Positions 1 to 6,036 of a stretch of 9,336 nucleotides of DNA are shown one piece after another. Source of the DNA: Phocaeicola_A sp964580305. GTDB taxonomy: Bacteria > Bacteroidota > Bacteroidia > Bacteroidales > Bacteroidaceae. A model generated the notes under the pieces. It made no database searches. It was not told the DNA's origin and worked only from the letters and a program-made list of their open reading frames with translations. How positions within the stretch are numbered: the first letter of the stretch is position 1; the number at the start of each line of letters is the position of its first letter. The translations under genes were made by a program, and so were the position numbers. The DNA is taken from assembly GCA_964580305.1 (NCBI GenBank), contig CAZOKL010000081.1:1-9336 (forward strand), in the 5' to 3' direction.

Positions 1-15
1 GTCATACCATAGTTT

Positions 16-45
16 CAAATCTACAGCGTGACAAATGTAGACAAA
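16..45 (-). promoter_or_regulatory. Possible divergent Bacteroidetes-type promoter reading left out of the window
   Basis: On the minus strand, TAGATTTG (complement of 16-23) fits the Bacteroidetes -7 consensus TAnnTTTG. A TTTG (complement of 42-45) lies 18 bases upstream of it, close to the usual spacing of about 19 for the -33 element. If real, it would drive a gene to the left of base 1 that is divergent from the aromatic operon. No part of such a gene is visible, and short AT-rich motifs arise by chance, so this is tentative. Confidence 0.3.
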
Positions 46-255
46 TCTTCCGATAGGACATTAACAAAGAGCCTGAAAATACACTGTCTTTAAAATTCAT
101 TAAGAGGGCAATCCATCAGGCTGGGCAGTTGTGCAAAACTACGAATTCACATTCGATTCGGCTGAGGAGATGGTTAAAATTGGCGCAATAATATAATGTT
201 GCCGAAGAAAAATCAAGCAGATTTAATGGAAAGAGAAGAAAAAATGTTCGTAAAT
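46..255. other. Gene-free intergenic stretch
   Basis: All frames are broken by frequent stops, and no convincing gene, tRNA or strong hairpin is seen. The longest forward candidate, 23 codons from the ATG at 196, runs into the promoter of the next operon and has no coding character. The stretch is AT-rich, as expected for the upstream region of a regulated operon. No operator or repeat could be assigned. Confidence 0.6.
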
Positions 256-286
256 GTTGTGTTTTAAAAATAAAGCGCTATTTTTG
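256..286 (+). promoter_or_regulatory. Promoter of the aromatic amino acid operon (-33/-7 type)
   Basis: TATTTTTG at 279-286 is an exact match to the Bacteroidetes -7 consensus TAnnTTTG. GTTG at 256-259 is a one-mismatch -33 element (TTTG), with a spacer of 19 bases, the usual distance. Transcription should start at about 290-295, giving an untranslated segment of roughly 20 bases before the leader peptide ATG at 314. Its position, just upstream of a complete attenuator, supports it as the operon promoter. Confidence 0.75.
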
Positions 287-313
287 CACGCAGTTTACAA
301 ACACAACGAAGAA

Positions 314-403
314 ATGCAAAACTTGTATCACACATATTTTCGCTTCTTTTTTTACTTTTACTTTAGCAACAAAGTGAAGCGGGACGTTGTGTGTGCCAGA
401 TAA
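314..403 (+). CDS. Phe/Tyr-rich leader peptide of the attenuator (29 aa)
   Basis: This is a short ORF (ATG at 314, TAA at 401-403) in the leader of the pheA operon. Residues 8-17 read YFRFFFYFYF, and the whole 29-residue peptide has six Phe and four Tyr. That density of the pathway's own end products is the hallmark of a leader peptide that senses charged tRNA, as in E. coli pheL, although the sequence is not a copy of pheL. The peptide has no expected function of its own: ribosome stalling at the Phe/Tyr codons when tRNA charging is low would decide the fold of the downstream RNA. The single Arg inside the aromatic run (CGC at 341-343) is part of the RNA segment that pairs with 376-381, which may explain why it interrupts the run. 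The ORF continues about a dozen codons past the aromatic cluster, straight through RNA segment 2. There is no clear Shine-Dalgarno, as is common in this phylum. Confidence 0.85.
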   Translation: MQNLYHTYFRFFFYFYFSNKVKRDVVCAR

Positions 404-460
404 AAAATTTTATGAATCATATTTAATCCCGCTTCACTCGTGAGGCGGGATTTTTTATTT
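338..460 (+). promoter_or_regulatory. Phe/Tyr transcription attenuator (1:2, 2:3 and 3:4 pairings)
   Basis: Three mutually exclusive stems are visible. Pairing 1:2 joins 338-351, inside the aromatic codons, to 371-384; its core is CGCTTC at 341-346 with GAAGCG at 376-381, extended on both sides by A-T and wobble pairs with one mismatch. Pairing 2:3 joins GTGAAGCGGGA (374-384) to TCCCGCTTCAC (427-437), 11 perfect pairs, and would act as antiterminator. Pairing 3:4 is the terminator at 425-452. By analogy with known amino acid attenuators, a ribosome stalled at Phe or Tyr codons would cover segment 1, free segment 2 to capture segment 3, and let RNA polymerase continue into pheA. With plentiful Phe and Tyr, segment 2 would be masked or held by segment 1, and the terminator would form. 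The pairings are read from the sequence; the mechanism is inferred. Confidence 0.85.
425..460 (+). terminator. Regulated intrinsic terminator in the pheA leader
   Basis: The 12-bp stem pairs 425-436 with 441-452, with one T-G wobble (433-444) and a CTCG loop, followed by six T (451-456), A, then TTT. It ends only eight bases before the pheA ATG, so it can only serve premature termination. Its left arm is the same segment that pairs with 374-384, so it can be switched off. Confidence 0.9.
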
Positions 461-468
461 ATTCGAGA

Positions 469-1317
469 ATGAATATGAAAAAAATCGCAATCCAAGGTGT
501 AAAAGGCTCCTATCACGACATGGCCGCACACCAATATTTCGAACAGGAAGAACTGGAACTCATCTGCTGTTCCACATTTGAAGATGTATTCAAAACCATG
601 AATGACGATGACGACGTCATCGGCGTGATGGCCATCGAGAACACTATTGCCGGCAGTCTGCTCCATAACTATAATTTGCTGCGGGATAGCCGTATGACTA
701 TTGTTGGCGAACACAAACTGCGCATTTCACACAGTCTGCTGTGCCTGCCTGAAGACGAATGGGACAACATTACGGAAATCAATTCACACCCCGTAGCTCT
801 GGCACAATGCCGAGAATTCCTTCAACGTCATCCCAACGTGAAGGCGGTCGAAGCCGAAGACACAGCAGGAAGTGCCGAAATTATCAGCCGCAACCACATG
901 AATGGACACGCTGCCATCTGTTCCAAATCGGCAGCTCCGCTCTATGGCATGAAAGTGCTGGAGGAAGGCATCGAAACCAACAAACACAATTTCACCCGTT
1001 TCCTAATCATGGCCGACCCATGGAAGGCTGACGAACTGAGGAAACGTCCGAACATCAACAAGTCGACCATCGTTTTCTCTCTCCCACATTGCGAAGGCAG
1101 CCTCTCACAAGTGCTTTCCATCTTTTCTTTCTACACCATCAACTTAACAAAAATCCAATCACTCCCCATCATCGGACGAGAATGGGAATATTTGTTCTAT
1201 GTGGACGTCACTTTCTCTGACTATCTACGTTACAAGCAATCTATCGACGCTATAACCCCGCTAACAAAAGAACTACAAATACTTGGAGAATATGAAGAAG
1301 GAAAATCACACATCTGA
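469..1317 (+). CDS. pheA: Prephenate dehydratase (monofunctional, PDT plus ACT domain)
   Basis: This cytoplasmic enzyme converts prephenate to phenylpyruvate, the committed step to phenylalanine. The catalytic PDT domain spans about residues 4-182: ENTIAGSL near 57, SHPVALAQC at 106-114, and the hallmark catalytic motif TRF at 176-178 (NFTRFLIM). A regulatory ACT domain follows, about 199-276. There the usual phenylalanine-site motifs GALV and ESRP appear as GSLS (210-213) and QSLP (230-233), so Phe binding may differ from E. coli PheA. There is no N-terminal chorismate mutase domain; that activity sits in the third gene of the operon. The length of 282 aa is normal for the monofunctional type. 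The start is ATG 469; ATG 475 (residue 3) is equally possible because neither has a clear ribosome binding site. The gene lies immediately behind the attenuator, so it is the first to be controlled by Phe/Tyr supply. Its 3' end overlaps the next gene by 26 bases, which suggests translational coupling. Confidence 0.95.
   Translation: MNMKKIAIQGVKGSYHDMAAHQYFEQEELELICCSTFEDVFKTMNDDDDVIGVMAIENTIAGSLLHNYNLLRDSRMTIVGEHKLRISHSLLCLPEDEWDNITEINSHPVALAQCREFLQRHPNVKAVEAEDTAGSAEIISRNHMNGHAAICSKSAAPLYGMKVLEEGIETNKHNFTRFLIMADPWKADELRKRPNINKSTIVFSLPHCEGSLSQVLSIFSFYTINLTKIQSLPIIGREWEYLFYVDVTFSDYLRYKQSIDAITPLTKELQILGEYEEGKSHI
1285..1290 (+). promoter_or_regulatory. Ribosome binding site that favours the ATG at 1292
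   Basis: GGAGAA lies inside the end of pheA, just before the ATG at 1292 (three bases after GGAG). A longer reading from TTG 1283 would place the start codon on top of this site, so the ATG is preferred. The close spacing and the overlap with pheA suggest that ribosomes finishing pheA reinitiate here. Confidence 0.5.
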
Positions 1318-2479
1318 CATCCGACCGGCTGACAGGCTTAGCCTTGTCACGGAATACTACTTCTCGAAGAAACTGAAAGAGATAGCCCGGATGAATGCTG
1401 AAGGACTGGACGTTATCAGTCTCGGCATCGGGAGTCCTGACATGCCACCCTCGCAGGAAACCATCGACGTGTTATGCGCTGAGGCCAAGAAACCCGATGT
1501 ACACGGCTACCAACCCACTATCGGCATCCCCGAACTGCGCCAGGCCATGGCCTACTGGTATAAACGCGTTTATGGAGTGGAGCTCGACCCGGCAACAGAA
1601 ATCCAGCCACTCATTGGCTCCAAGGAAGGCATACTGCATGTCACTCTCGCAATGGTTAATCCTGGTGACGAAGTACTCATCCCCAACCCAGGATACCCGA
1701 CATACACATCGCTCAACCGACTGCTCGGCAGCAAAATCGTTAACTACAACCTCTATGAAGATAAAGGTTGGCAGCCCGACTTTGACGAGCTGGAGGCAAT
1801 GGATCTGAGTCGAGTAAAAATCATGTGGACCAACTATCCGAACATGCCCACAGGAGCGAACGCCACGATGGCACTTTACGAAAAACTGGTGGACTTCGCA
1901 CGCCGACACGGCATTGTTATCGTAAATGACAATCCCTACAGCTTCATCCTCAATGATAAACCACTGAGCATACTGAACGTGCCCGGTGCCAAGAACTGTT
2001 GCATCGAATTCAACTCGATGAGCAAGAGCCACAACATGCCGGGATGGCGCGTGGGCATGCTGGCATCCAACACACAGTTCGTGCAATGGGTCGTGAAAGT
2101 GAAAAGCAATATCGACTCCGGCACTTTCCGCCCGATGCAGCTCGCCGCAGCACAGGCCTATCACAACTCCGACGAGTGGCATGAAGAGATGAACCGCAAG
2201 GTCTATCGCGAACGCCGTCAATGGGCCGAACAAATCATGCATGCACTGAAATGTACCTTCCAACCCGACCAAGTGGGCATGTTCCTCTGGGGACGCATCC
2301 CTGACACGTATGCCGACGTGGAAGAGCTCACCGAACGGGTACTCCATGAAGCACGGGTTTTCATCACACCGGGATTCATATTCGGCAGCAATGGCGCACG
2401 CTACATACGCATCTCGCTCTGTGCCAAGGATGAAAAACTGAAGGAAGCACTTGCACGCATACAAAACACGATACATTAA
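1292..2479 (+). CDS. PLP-dependent class I/II aminotransferase of the Phe/Tyr operon
   Basis: This is a fold type I aminotransferase of 395 aa. From the ATG at 1292 the PLP-binding lysine is K245 in SMSKSHNMPGWRVG. Other family marks are the NYPNMPTGA cofactor-binding segment (181-189), DNPY near 212-215 with the residues that hold the pyridine ring, and the C-terminal carboxylate-binding arginine in RISL (R374). The overall pattern resembles the aspartate/LL-diaminopimelate aminotransferase branch, and automated annotation may call it AspC or DapL. Its place between pheA and the DAHP synthase-chorismate mutase argues instead for the final transamination of phenylpyruvate and 4-hydroxyphenylpyruvate to Phe and Tyr, or for transamination of prephenate to arogenate. 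Sequence alone does not decide the substrate. The start at ATG 1292 is preferred over TTG 1283. The gene overlaps pheA by 26 bases and ends 32 bases before the next gene, with no terminator between. Confidence 0.9.
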   Translation: MKKENHTSDIRPADRLSLVTEYYFSKKLKEIARMNAEGLDVISLGIGSPDMPPSQETIDVLCAEAKKPDVHGYQPTIGIPELRQAMAYWYKRVYGVELDPATEIQPLIGSKEGILHVTLAMVNPGDEVLIPNPGYPTYTSLNRLLGSKIVNYNLYEDKGWQPDFDELEAMDLSRVKIMWTNYPNMPTGANATMALYEKLVDFARRHGIVIVNDNPYSFILNDKPLSILNVPGAKNCCIEFNSMSKSHNMPGWRVGMLASNTQFVQWVVKVKSNIDSGTFRPMQLAAAQAYHNSDEWHEEMNRKVYRERRQWAEQIMHALKCTFQPDQVGMFLWGRIPDTYADVEELTERVLHEARVFITPGFIFGSNGARYIRISLCAKDEKLKEALARIQNTIH

Positions 2480-2511
2480 ATACCATAACAACCTCAATTA
2501 AAACTACAACA

Positions 2512-3573
2512 ATGAAACTAGAATCTATTTTACTACCAGGCATCGAGCCCAAACGACCCATCATCATAGCTGGCCCCTGCAGCGCAGAAACCGAAGAACA
2601 AGTCATGCAAACCGCACGAGGACTTTCCGCCAAGGGCATCAAAATCTATCGTGCCGGAATCTGGAAACCACGCACCAAACCCGGAGGCTTTGAAGGCGTA
2701 GGCGAAGTGGGACTCACATGGCTCCAGCGCGTCAAGCAAGAGACAGGCATGTATGTCACCACGGAAGTTGCCATGTCCAAACACGTGGAGGCGGCCTTAA
2801 AAGCAGGCATCGATATGCTCTGGATTGGAGCACGCACCTGTGCCAATCCGTTCGCTATGCAGGAAATTGCCGATGCATTGCAGGGAGTGGATATCCCTGT
2901 ATTGGTCAAGAACCCTGTCAACCCAGATCTTGAACTGTGGATCGGTGGAATGGAGCGGCTCAACAATGCCGGAATCAAGCGGCTGGCTGCCATCCACCGG
3001 GGCTTTTCCTCTTATGAGAAGAAAATCTACCGCAATCTCCCCCAGTGGCACATTCCCATTGAATTGCGCCGGCGCATTCCCGAACTGCCCATTTTCTGTG
3101 ACCCAAGTCACATCGGGGGCAAACGCGAACTCGTTGCACCCATCAGCCAACAGGCGATGGACCTGGGCTTCGATGGACTCATCGTCGAGAGTCATTGCTG
3201 TCCAGACAATGCGTGGAGCGATGCTTCTCAACAGGTTACTCCAGACATCCTGGCCTACATCCTCAACCTCCTGGTCATCCGCAAGGACAAACAAACGACG
3301 GAAAACCTCAACGAGCTGCGCGAACAAATTGACGAATGTGACAACAGCATCATCGAAATCCTTGCCAAGCGCATGCGCGTCTGCCGTGAGATAGGTACTT
3401 ACAAAAAAGAACATGGGCTGACCATTCTCCAGACCGGACGCTACAACGAAATCCTAGAAAAGCGTGGTGCACAAGGAGAAACATGCGGCATGAGTGCCGA
3501 CTTCGTGCGTCACATCTTCGAAGCCATCCACGAGGAATCGGTACGTCAACAGATGGACATCATCAACAACTAA
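2512..3573 (+). CDS. aroF: Bifunctional DAHP synthase (type I-beta) / chorismate mutase (AroQ)
   Basis: This 353-aa fusion joins the first step of the shikimate pathway (PEP plus erythrose 4-phosphate to DAHP) to the first step of the Phe/Tyr branch (chorismate to prephenate). Residues about 1-255 are the synthase: AGPCSAE near 20-26 with metal-ligand C23, the substrate loop KPRTKPGGFEG (52-62), the KNP segment at 133-135, and CDPSHIGG (196-203), whose H200 is a likely metal ligand. Residues about 263-350 are an all-helical AroQ mutase with R270, R287, K298, R310 and Q347 at the spacings of the E. coli active-site residues R11, R28, K39, R51 and Q88. Enzymes of this layout are known in Prevotella and Porphyromonas; as far as I recall, prephenate acts as the feedback inhibitor, with the mutase domain serving as the allosteric module. 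This one lacks an N-terminal regulatory extension, which fits that scheme. The symbol follows common usage for the family; some annotations use aroA(G) or pheB. Confidence 0.95.
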   Translation: MKLESILLPGIEPKRPIIIAGPCSAETEEQVMQTARGLSAKGIKIYRAGIWKPRTKPGGFEGVGEVGLTWLQRVKQETGMYVTTEVAMSKHVEAALKAGIDMLWIGARTCANPFAMQEIADALQGVDIPVLVKNPVNPDLELWIGGMERLNNAGIKRLAAIHRGFSSYEKKIYRNLPQWHIPIELRRRIPELPIFCDPSHIGGKRELVAPISQQAMDLGFDGLIVESHCCPDNAWSDASQQVTPDILAYILNLLVIRKDKQTTENLNELREQIDECDNSIIEILAKRMRVCREIGTYKKEHGLTILQTGRYNEILEKRGAQGETCGMSADFVRHIFEAIHEESVRQQMDIINN

Positions 3574-3582
3574 AGAGGGAGG
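3574..3582 (+). promoter_or_regulatory. Strong Shine-Dalgarno of tyrA
   Basis: AGAGGGAGG starts directly after the stop of the preceding gene and sits nine bases before the ATG at 3592. It is the clearest Shine-Dalgarno in the window, where most other starts have none, and it fixes the tyrA start. Confidence 0.55.
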
Positions 3583-3591
3583 CACACAACC

Positions 3592-4365
3592 ATGCGCATA
3601 CTTATTTTGGGAGCCGGAAAGATGGGCTCCTTCTTCACCGACTTGCTGAGCTTCCAGCATGAAACGGCGGTGTTCGACATTGACCCGAAGCGCATGCGCT
3701 TCGTCTACAACACCTACCGCCTGACCACGCCCGAGGAAATCGAGACTTTCCGTCCCGAGCTGCTCATCAATGCCGCAACTGTCAAATACACAATCGATGC
3801 CTTCCGCTGGGTGCTCCCGCTGCTCCCCCGCGAGTGCATTCTCAGTGACATCGCTTCCGTGAAGACGGGGCTTAAGGAGTTCTACGAAGAGAGCGGTTTC
3901 CGCTATGTCTCTACCCATCCGATGTTTGGCCCCACCTTTGCCAGCATGAGCAACCTCAGCGACGAGAACGCCATCATCATCACCGAGGGTGACCACCTGG
4001 GACGTGTGTTCTTCAAGGATCTCTATCAGTCGCTCCGCCTGAACATCTTCGAATACACGTTTGAAGAGCATGATGAAACTGTCGCCTACTCGCTTTCCAT
4101 ACCCTTCGTGTCGACCTTTGCTTTTGCTGCCACAATGAAGCATCAGGACGCGCCGGGCACGACGTTCAAGCGCCACATGGCCATCGCACGGGGTGTCCTT
4201 AGCGAAGACGATTACTTGCTGCAAGAGATACTCTTCAATCCCCGCACTCCGACGCAAGTGGAAAACATACGCACGGAGTTAGACGAACTGCTCACCATCA
4301 TCACGGAGCACGATGCCGAAGGCTTCCGACGCTATCTGACGAAGATACGCGAACATCTGAAATAA
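3592..4365 (+). CDS. tyrA: Prephenate dehydrogenase
   Basis: This cytoplasmic enzyme oxidatively decarboxylates prephenate to 4-hydroxyphenylpyruvate, the tyrosine branch. The N-terminal Rossmann fold shows GAGKMG at 7-12, with D29 and D31 near the end of strand 2, which suggests NAD rather than NADP. The catalytic segment STHPMFGP (107-114) holds the family's catalytic histidine, H109, and SDIASVK (85-91) precedes it as expected. The HD pair at 160-161 begins the all-helical dimer domain; the HLPH motif usual further on reads SIPF here. At 257 aa it is a short TyrA with no fused chorismate mutase and no C-terminal ACT domain, so feedback by tyrosine may be weak or absent and control may rest on the attenuator and on the DAHP synthase fusion. 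Use of arogenate instead of prephenate cannot be excluded. It is the last gene of the operon, with a terminator starting 45 bases after its stop. Confidence 0.92.
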   Translation: MRILILGAGKMGSFFTDLLSFQHETAVFDIDPKRMRFVYNTYRLTTPEEIETFRPELLINAATVKYTIDAFRWVLPLLPRECILSDIASVKTGLKEFYEESGFRYVSTHPMFGPTFASMSNLSDENAIIITEGDHLGRVFFKDLYQSLRLNIFEYTFEEHDETVAYSLSIPFVSTFAFAATMKHQDAPGTTFKRHMAIARGVLSEDDYLLQEILFNPRTPTQVENIRTELDELLTIITEHDAEGFRRYLTKIREHLK

Positions 4366-4410
4366 CTTTGTGCGTATCTCTCTTTACCAACACATACATC
4401 CCCGTCTGCT

Positions 4411-4468
4411 GGTGCGGAAGCCCCATCCTTCCTCTCGTTGGGTTGGATGGTGGCTTCCGCACCTTTTT
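4411..4468 (+). terminator. Intrinsic terminator of the aromatic operon
   Basis: GGTGCGGAAGCC (4411-4422) pairs perfectly with GGCTTCCGCACC (4452-4463), and CCATCC (4423-4428) continues with GGATGG (4445-4450) across a one-base bulge at 4451. The loop is 16 bases and five T follow (4464-4468). It separates tyrA from the next transcription unit. Confidence 0.92.
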
Positions 4469-4608
4469 CACAACAACCCGTGCATGTCCCAACGTCAACT
4501 ACATACAAAGCGGAATTTTATTCAGAATCAACTGATTGACAGCATGCAAACATGCAGACATTCACAAAAAGAATAATCCGCCCAATCTTACCACTCGATT
4601 TTTATATG

Positions 4609-4616
4609 TAACTTTG
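4609..4616 (+). promoter_or_regulatory. -7 element of the promoter for the second operon
   Basis: TAACTTTG matches the Bacteroidetes -7 consensus TAnnTTTG exactly, 27 bases before the ATG at 4644. A good -33 TTTG is not seen at the expected distance; the bases around 4586-4589 are only a weak match. A start of transcription at about 4622-4626 leaves roughly 20 untranslated bases, too short for a leader peptide or riboswitch. This also argues against the upstream in-frame ATG at 4536 as start of the next gene, since it would precede the promoter. Confidence 0.65.
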
Positions 4617-4643
4617 CCCCCAAACGTAAACGCAGCAGTGATT

Positions 4644-6026
4644 ATGAGAATCAAATTTATCTTAGGAGGACTTTTGTTACTATTGACATTCAACACCGTA
4701 CAAGCACAACGACCGACTTCCCGTCAACACTATAACAGGAGGTATTTCAGGAATGTAGTGACAGCCTACTCAAACTATCTGAACAAGAAAACTGCACAAT
4801 ACTGGCAACCGGACTCCACGGGACAAATTTATCAGCCTGACGTGAAAATCAATCCCATCTATTACCGTCTGTTCACACCCGTGACCCTCTATCGCTCCAC
4901 GGTGTGGAAGGCTATGAACGGTCAGCTGACAGACTCTCTGATGAGTGATGACAGACAGGCACGGGCTTCCTCCAACGAGCGGCTACTCCCAATCCGGCAC
5001 GGGCTGATAGAAAAAGACGAGGCCATCACGGATGAAATGGACAAGGCACTGTTGTTCACCTACCTGAATCACCCGACAATGGTGAGACAGACAGAAGAAG
5101 AAGTCATGAGCAACCGCGCATTCAATGAACAACTCATGCCCGGATATATCCGGAAGCAACGGATGACAGACCAAATCAGAGACAAGAGATGGATTGACCC
5201 GGATGTGGACCAGCATCTTGTCATCCACAAGCCCAATTTCTGGACACACACAGTCAACGTGTCGTTACAATTCACCCAGAACTATATCTCCAGCAACTGG
5301 TACAAAGGTGGAGAGAGCAGCAACTCCATGCTGTCAAGTCTGGATGTCAGCATGAACTATAATGACCAGCAGCGAATCCAGTTCGACAACCGACTGGAGT
5401 GGCAACTTGGTTTCATTTCGTCGCGTGCCGACTCCATCCACAACACCAAACCAAACTCCGACCTCCTGCGTCTGACCTCCAAGCTCGGCGTGAAAGCCTT
5501 CTCTACATGGTACTACACCATTCAGGCAGAGCTTTCCACCCAGTTGTTCAGCAATTACAGCACAAACAGCTATGATTTGTCGTCCAGTTTCATGTCTCCC
5601 TTTTATTTGAAGTTCGACCTTGGTTTGGACTACAAAAAGAGTTTGAAAAACCTGACTTTCTCGTCCGTCATCTCCCCGCTGTCATACAAGCTGACCTATG
5701 TGGACAACGATAAAGTGGATGTGACAAACTTCGGTATGAAGGAAGGCATGAGGTCGATGAACGAAATCGGTTCGAACCTGCAAATCAATTCAAAATGGAC
5801 CATCATTTCTGAAATCGTGTGGGAGACGCGTTTTTCCTACTTCACCACCTACAAACGTGCAGAAATTGAATGGGAAAACACCATCAATTTCCAGCTCAAC
5901 CGCTATCTTTCCACGAAGCTGTTCGTGCATGCACGTTTTGACGACGGCGTGGAGAAGGACGATGACAACGACAGCTACTTCCAGCTCAGCGAGCTGCTGA
6001 GTTTCGGCCTGAGCTATAATTTTTAA
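4644..6026 (+). CDS. DUF3078-like outer-membrane beta-barrel protein
   Basis: This is a 460-aa exported protein from ATG 4644. Residues 1-21 form a Sec signal peptide (basic MRIK, a leucine-rich core, cleavage probably after VQA at 19-21). Residues about 25-195 are polar with aromatic patches and no recognised catalytic motif. From about 200 the sequence alternates hydrophobic and polar residues in strand-like stretches rich in Tyr, Phe, Ser and Asn, including NWYKGGESS at 218-226, and it ends in SFGLSYNF with a terminal Phe, the usual signal for outer-membrane barrel assembly. The NWYKGG-type motif and barrel-like C-terminus fit the Bacteroidetes DUF3078 family, whose function is unknown; assignment is from memory of the family pattern. 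An in-frame ATG at 4536 would add 36 residues and bury the signal peptide, so it is rejected. Only 10 bases separate it from ilvA, so the two are probably co-transcribed. Confidence 0.85.
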   Translation: MRIKFILGGLLLLLTFNTVQAQRPTSRQHYNRRYFRNVVTAYSNYLNKKTAQYWQPDSTGQIYQPDVKINPIYYRLFTPVTLYRSTVWKAMNGQLTDSLMSDDRQARASSNERLLPIRHGLIEKDEAITDEMDKALLFTYLNHPTMVRQTEEEVMSNRAFNEQLMPGYIRKQRMTDQIRDKRWIDPDVDQHLVIHKPNFWTHTVNVSLQFTQNYISSNWYKGGESSNSMLSSLDVSMNYNDQQRIQFDNRLEWQLGFISSRADSIHNTKPNSDLLRLTSKLGVKAFSTWYYTIQAELSTQLFSNYSTNSYDLSSSFMSPFYLKFDLGLDYKKSLKNLTFSSVISPLSYKLTYVDNDKVDVTNFGMKEGMRSMNEIGSNLQINSKWTIISEIVWETRFSYFTTYKRAEIEWENTINFQLNRYLSTKLFVHARFDDGVEKDDDNDSYFQLSELLSFGLSYNF

Positions 6027-6036
6027 TCATACATAC

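Noticed and set aside
196..267. 23-codon ORF upstream of the operon promoter, considered as a second leader peptide
   Set aside because: It is not enriched in aromatic codons, its stop lies inside the promoter spacer, and it would not be on the leader transcript.
1472..2497. 341-codon open frame on the minus strand opposite the aminotransferase gene
   Set aside because: It lies fully opposite a gene with clear PLP-enzyme motifs, has low-complexity Cys/His/Val-rich composition and no recognisable domain. It is a shadow of codon bias.
4363..4370. TAACTTTG match to the -7 consensus overlapping the tyrA stop codon
   Set aside because: There is no -33 element at the right distance, and any transcript would end at once at the 4411-4468 terminator. 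Likely a chance match.
4542..4555. Small inverted repeat GCATG-CAAA-CATGC upstream of the second operon promoter
   Set aside because: Only five pairs with no T run and no second copy near the promoter; too weak to call an operator or terminator.
4370..4576. 68-codon forward ORF between tyrA and the DUF3078-like gene
   Set aside because: It runs straight through the 4411-4468 terminator hairpin, and its composition does not look like protein.
4536..4643. Upstream in-frame start for the outer-membrane protein, adding 36 residues
   Set aside because: It begins before the -7 element at 4609 and would place a polar extension in front of a clean signal peptide that starts at 4644.
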